DNA from: Epiperipatus broadwayi
Lineage: Eukaryota; Onychophora; Udeonychophora; Euonychophora; Peripatidae
DNA length: 64,000 bases
Assembly: GCA_028023455.1 (NCBI GenBank)
Contig: JAQFVV010006221.1
Span: 5,935,011-5,999,010 of the forward strand
Direction: 5' to 3'
Made by a program: the position numbers and the translations under genes. Shown one piece after another: positions 59,987-64,000 of this stretch (positions are counted from its first letter, which is position 1; the number at the start of each line of letters is the position of its first letter). The notes under the pieces were generated by a model. It was not told the origin of the DNA, made no database searches, and saw nothing but the letters and a program-made list of their open reading frames with translations.

Positions 59987-60120
59987 GATTTAAATGTGTC
60001 AAGCATTGGTGGTCGAGAGGTCAGCGACAGCTGCTTTAAAAGCAGTTGTCCCGGGTTAGCGGGTTCGCTTCCCGGCTGATGCTATGACACATGAGGAAAA
60101 AAAAAAGATTTAAATACGTC
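59987..60120 (+). mobile_element. Short tRNA-derived SINE (family T1) with target-site duplication
   Basis: AAGCATTGGTGGTCGAGAGG (A-box side), a long extra arm, GCGGGTTCGCTTCCCGGC (B box) and an A-rich tail. The flanks GATTTAAATGTGTC (59987-60000) and GATTTAAATACGTC (60107-60120) are 14 bp duplications with two differences. The GTCGAG-GGTCAGCG head and long extra arm recall Leu/Ser-type tRNAs. This is the most complete copy in the window. Confidence 0.9.
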
Positions 60121-60724
60121 AAACAATTATCCATGTGCACTTATGGTTATTTTAAATATTTGATATATATTTATGTAAGGTAATATTTTTGCCTGAAGGA
60201 AGATTGAGGTAACTAGGCTTAACAGGGTTCTACATCAAGCAATTACACTTGGTCATCATTGCTTGTCACTCCCATAGCACAATTTTGTCTCCCAACATTT
60301 AGATATATGTCATAAACTAATTTATATATATATTTCCATTAGTAAGGTAAGAATATAGTATTAAGAGTCATTACAAATATATACTTGACTATTTGAGCTT
60401 AATTATTAATTTACATAAAACTATAATTAAAGGACTATATGATTAAAGTATATAATTCGATTAAATAGCTATATGATTAAATTGTATAATTGAATTAAAC
60501 AAATAAAAACCCTAATTAGAAGAAGTGTCAGGGTTGTTTTAATCTTAGTAGAATATTCTGACATAATAAAAAATGGTATAATCTAATGATAATTTCTTGA
60601 TATTATTTTACTTTTAATTATTAACTTTATAACCATGGATGTTATTTAAGATACAATAGTGACCAGTGTTTTTCTTGTGTGTGAAGTTCTTAATTCAGTA
60701 AGTGAATCTTTAATTGTTTATGAT

Positions 60725-60850
60725 TCAAGGGTTGCCCTGTATAGTTTGGTCTAGTAATGGAGTGGCATGGTGAGCACTTTCAACACTCAAGTTAGTTACG
60801 AACTCATAAGCAATGAAATCTTTCAATTATGTTTTTTTAAGTATTGCACA
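60725..60850 (+). mobile_element. SINE-like repeat (family T4), diverged
   Basis: ACGAACTCATAAGCAATGAAATC corresponds to ATGAACTTTTGAGCAATAAAGCC of the 32.2 kb copy. The head is decayed. Confidence 0.4.
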
Positions 60851-62690
60851 TCTTGGTGAGAAAATTACATTTTATCTAATTCAAAATGTAAATTATTTCA
60901 AACATGTACATGAATAAGTTAAAATTAATATAAAATAATAAATGAATTACTGAAGATACTATTTTTTATAAAAACTAAATGAGAATTAGCAGCCCTTTGA
61001 CTATACAATTTATGCTCCCTGTTTGTATTTTTTTTTTTATTTGTTCGTACATCTTCAGATGTAATTTAGTAGTCTGTGTAATATATGTATCAATTTTTAT
61101 TTTAATATATCTTATGAAATAAAAAAAAACCCACCTATGGTTTATTGCTTGGGTGTTCATACGATATTCCAGCACCAGAACTGCAAATGCCATAGACATA
61201 TTTACATGCTTTCATCTCTAATAGTACATTTTCAGCATTTAAAAAAATGCAACATATAATTTAAAATATTTTATATAAATAATCTATTAGTTTGTTGTTG
61301 ATGAGTTCATATGCAGTTTGAATACTGGAAGTGATACACTTGTTGCAATTCATGGAATTTGGAGCTTTAGAGTTTACTACTTTATCACTTCACCAAAGTA
61401 TACAGGGTCTTAAAGAAAATAATATTAGAGAAGTAGAAGTTAAAAAGTATGCTTACTTGCTTTTATCAAACTATAGCAAAGAAAAGTTAAGTTCAATTTT
61501 TAAGAATAACTACATGCTGTACAATGAATGAGATTTTTTTTTGTCATCCATATATGCCCCTTGCTTGAATTTTTATTTATGGGCAAAAAGCTAAAAATGA
61601 TTTTATAAGTATTTAATGATGAAATCATGGATAAAGCTGCAAATTGCAATAGCTAAGATATTTAGTAGGTATCTGGGATAATTGTTGACGCTTGGGGGAG
61701 CCATTGAGCCACTATTGAAAAGGAGTGGGGGCCAATTAGCTTTTTGTTGGCACATACTGTGTTTTGTCTCACAAGAGTAACATTTATTTGCTTTATATAA
61801 TGACAAAACCAATTTATGAGGTCATTGAATTAGAAATAAACTGCACCTTACCATAAATTTATACATCTTTTAAATTGATGCTTAATACCACCCATAACTT
61901 CCTTCACAATATCTATTTTGGAACTACTAAGAATATCAGTCACAGTTAATTTGCAGATTTTGTGTTTCTTATGAAGCTTATTTTTTCATATTCTTGTGTC
62001 TGTAAATTTTAAGAATGCAAGCTGATCTGCTGTGTTTAATGAAAACCTGTTGAAGGACATCTAATTCAGTAGTTGTAATATTTGAATAAGTAAGCCTAGT
62101 GGTAATATCCCAGAGTAACTATGAATAACTATCACTGACTGAGAAGTACAAATGACTTGTTGAATCATAAATGGTAACTCTCCATTAAAAAGTATATTAG
62201 CAAGTAATTCTTTTACTAACAGGTGCCAGTGAGTGATTGATAAACAGGTAATAAGGGAATGATATTGAAATCAACTTCATTGAGGTGTTTTCAAAAGACA
62301 TTGCAGCTAGAAATTAGAAGTAATCACGAAACACACCTATGCTTAGGTTAATGACTAAATTTTACACAAAATAATAGCTGTGATTAAATTTTAAATTCTA
62401 TTTGTCATATTCATATCTTAGCAATTTAATCACTGTTTTTTTATATGTTAGTCATTGTAAAAGTCCTCTGCATCACAAATGCATTAAGAGCATTAATATT
62501 CAAGAAGCAGTCACATAATTGCATACACCTAGGGTATCTCAATGAAAAAGTGGCAGGTAATTGGTTTTCTCACACACCATCTTTGAATCAATGTGTTACT
62601 TAGCAATCCAATTTATCTATTCTCTACAAAAATGTTAAAGTGCTGGGATCACTAGACATAAAATGTAACAGTGTGTTATGTATCTCAACT
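60850..62690. other. Anonymous AT-rich sequence
   Basis: Short open frames only (61331-61531 plus, 61603-61812 minus), none recognised. Confidence 0.4.
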
Positions 62691-62699
62691 TAAGATCGA

Positions 62700-62950
62700 A
62701 CAACATGCTAATATTACATTTTGAGAAAAACTGCTAATGAAATATTTGAAATTATTCAAACTATATATGCCAAGGAAGGTATGAACCACAATAATGTTTT
62801 TAAGCATTTTGCAAGACTTTGTGATGGTAGGGAGAGCATTGAAAGATGAAATAAAAAAGGATGTCAGATTGTTACATTTTACATCAGAAGTCATGAGCAT
62901 CTTACATTTTTTGTGATGAATAGCTGTGTTTTTGCATATCATATATATTG
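62700..62950 (+). pseudogene. Mariner-type transposase N-terminal fragment
   Basis: Plus strand: MNHNNVFKHFARLCDGRESIER at about 62780-62845 lines up with the KNIFK, FARFCDGRESIER region of the element at 40.9 kb. Only the helix-turn-helix part remains. The minus-strand frame 62685-62942 is a shadow. Confidence 0.65.
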
Positions 62951-63194
62951 ATTCAAAGATTGTGCTGCAAGCAGGTGGATAAAGAGTCGCTCACCTTTTC
63001 CCTGGAAAATACATTTCACTGATGGAGTTTTACACTTTAATTATCATACATAATACACATGCATATATGTTTAATATCTCATTCTACAAAAAAACATAAA
63101 ATAGATTTGAATACATAACTGCAGTGCAAAGAGGTCTCTAACAATCCCTTATAAAGGAACAGTGAAGAAGAAGACAGTACTCACCAGTTTTTTT

Positions 63195-63445
63195 AATTGC
63201 TGAGTGGTTAGAGTTTGAATGTTTTTCTTTTCTTGTTTTATCTACGGATAGCTATACACCCCATTTACTAACCAATATTAGATGGTTAGCTAGATTGATT
63301 ATGGCTTGGATATCTGAAATAAAAACTTTATGTCTGATTAAAACATGAATGTAATTTTAAGTTTATCTGACCTAGATTCAAATTTAGTCTATGGCATTGA
63401 CAAGCACAGTAGAATATCTCAATTTCTTAAAATAACAATCTAATA
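63195..63445 (+). mobile_element. SINE-like dispersed repeat (T5)
   Basis: TGCTGAGTGGTTAGAGTTTG is A-box-like. CCAATATTAGATGGTTAGCTAG and TGATTAAAACATGAATG follow, matching the 46.4 kb copy in diverged form. Confidence 0.45.
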
Positions 63446-63529
63446 GTATTTTTAATTATATGTTTGGATTATTTTCATTATCTGGGATTAATTACTAAAT
63501 GTCTGGAAAATTTAAGCTTTATTCGGGCT

Positions 63530-63945
63530 TTTCAGCTACATTTAGCTGTTAGTAGTGACACACATATATGGCACAAGATCTTTGAGTCGTGTTGTATCCC
63601 TCTCTTCTTCTGAGCAGATGAAAATTGGACTGTAATCTTTGGATTCATGAATACTGAATTTAGGGTAATGCTCTGAACAACTAGGCTATTCTGCCAGAGG
63701 CCTAGTTGGCTGGAACATTTTTTTGAATTCAGGAGTCACGAGTCTAAAGATCAGAAAGTTATATTATATAATAACAGAGTCATTAGTCAGTCCAGCAAAC
63801 ACCTGAAAAAGGAAAATAATACCACTCAAAACGTGATGAATATTTTATTGGCTGTTGAGGATATTCGGGAGATTTGGATGGAGCTTGAATTTTTCTAAAG
63901 ACATTTAATGATTAATTCTAGACAATGAAAATAATTCAACATATA
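63530..63945. mobile_element. Inverted dimer of SINE family T2, diverged
   Basis: The left half is inverse (CCCTCTCTTCTTCTGAGCAG, GGATTCATGAATACTGAATT). The right half is forward (AATTCAGGAGTCACGAGTC, CAGTCCAGCAAACACCTG, TTTTCTAAAGACATTTAATG). The two meet at the GCCTAGTTGGCTGGAAC head near 63710. It has the same arrangement as at 23.5 kb, but more diverged. Confidence 0.65.
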
Positions 63946-64000
63946 ATTACAAATAAAATGGCATCATCACAAACTTTCTAACAAACACTATATATATATA

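Overview
This looks like an intergenic or intronic stretch of an AT-rich invertebrate (metazoan) genome. The evidence is non-LTR retrotransposon, Penelope-like, hAT and mariner remnants, tRNA-derived SINEs with target-site duplications, long microsatellites, and no open reading frame that looks like an intact gene. The species cannot be named from the sequence. I found no ordinary host gene I can defend. The recognisable coding matter is decayed transposon protein.

The most striking content is a set of short tandem or inverted elements that carry type I hammerhead ribozyme folds. Two families are clear. Family A contains CUGAUGA, a stem II GUGCUG/CAGCAC, GAAA, a tiny palindromic stem III, and a stem I of CCAA/UUGG plus a distal helix that covaries between copies. 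Its copies lie near 1.4, 1.8, 20.5, 39.6, 50.3, 51.1, 52.8 and 52.9 kb. Family B contains CUGANGA, a GGC/GCC stem II, GAAA, stem III ACU/AGU, cleavage triplet GUC, and stem I CCUCA/UGGGG plus AUCCAA/UUGGAU. Its copies lie near 14.7, 17.5, 18.0, 30.4, 42.4, 42.8, 43.8 and 44.5 kb. Where copies are in tandem the ribozymes recur at exact unit lengths (416 bp for A, 443 bp for B), as expected for retrozymes, which spread through self-cleaved RNA circles or multimers. Both families also seem to carry a tRNA-like Pol III promoter. Penelope-like reverse transcriptase/GIY-YIG remnants (17, 31.6 and 57-58 kb) are a plausible mobilising machinery nearby. A third tandem family (C/D, period 347-350 bp, at 3.7, 5.9, 13.2-14.3 and 32.5 kb) has the same tandem-plus-inverted layout and a conserved hairpin, but I recognise no ribozyme in it.

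Layout: 0.25-0.5 kb foldback element; 1.2-1.9 kb family A dimer; 2.0-5.8 kb RTE-type LINE (minus strand) broken by a family C element that is itself broken by another insertion; 8.1-11 kb two 5'-truncated LINEs with (TAA)n tails, the last about 400 bp; 13.2-14.3 kb family C array; 14.5-18.2 kb family B, satellite-like repeat, hAT end and Penelope fragment; 18.3-19.4 kb LINE interrupted by a SINE; 20.3-26.3 kb family A, SINE and LINE fragments; 28.3-30.2 kb hAT transposase pseudogene; 30.2-38.2 kb family B, Penelope, SINE and LINE fragments; 39.2-39.6 kb family A with a CT microsatellite; 40.8-42.1 kb mariner pseudogene; 42.2-44.7 kb cluster of family B foldbacks; 50-53 kb cluster of family A; 57-58 kb Penelope; 60-64 kb SINEs and a second mariner scrap. 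Many of the short families appear as inverted dimers, which is a second theme of the window.
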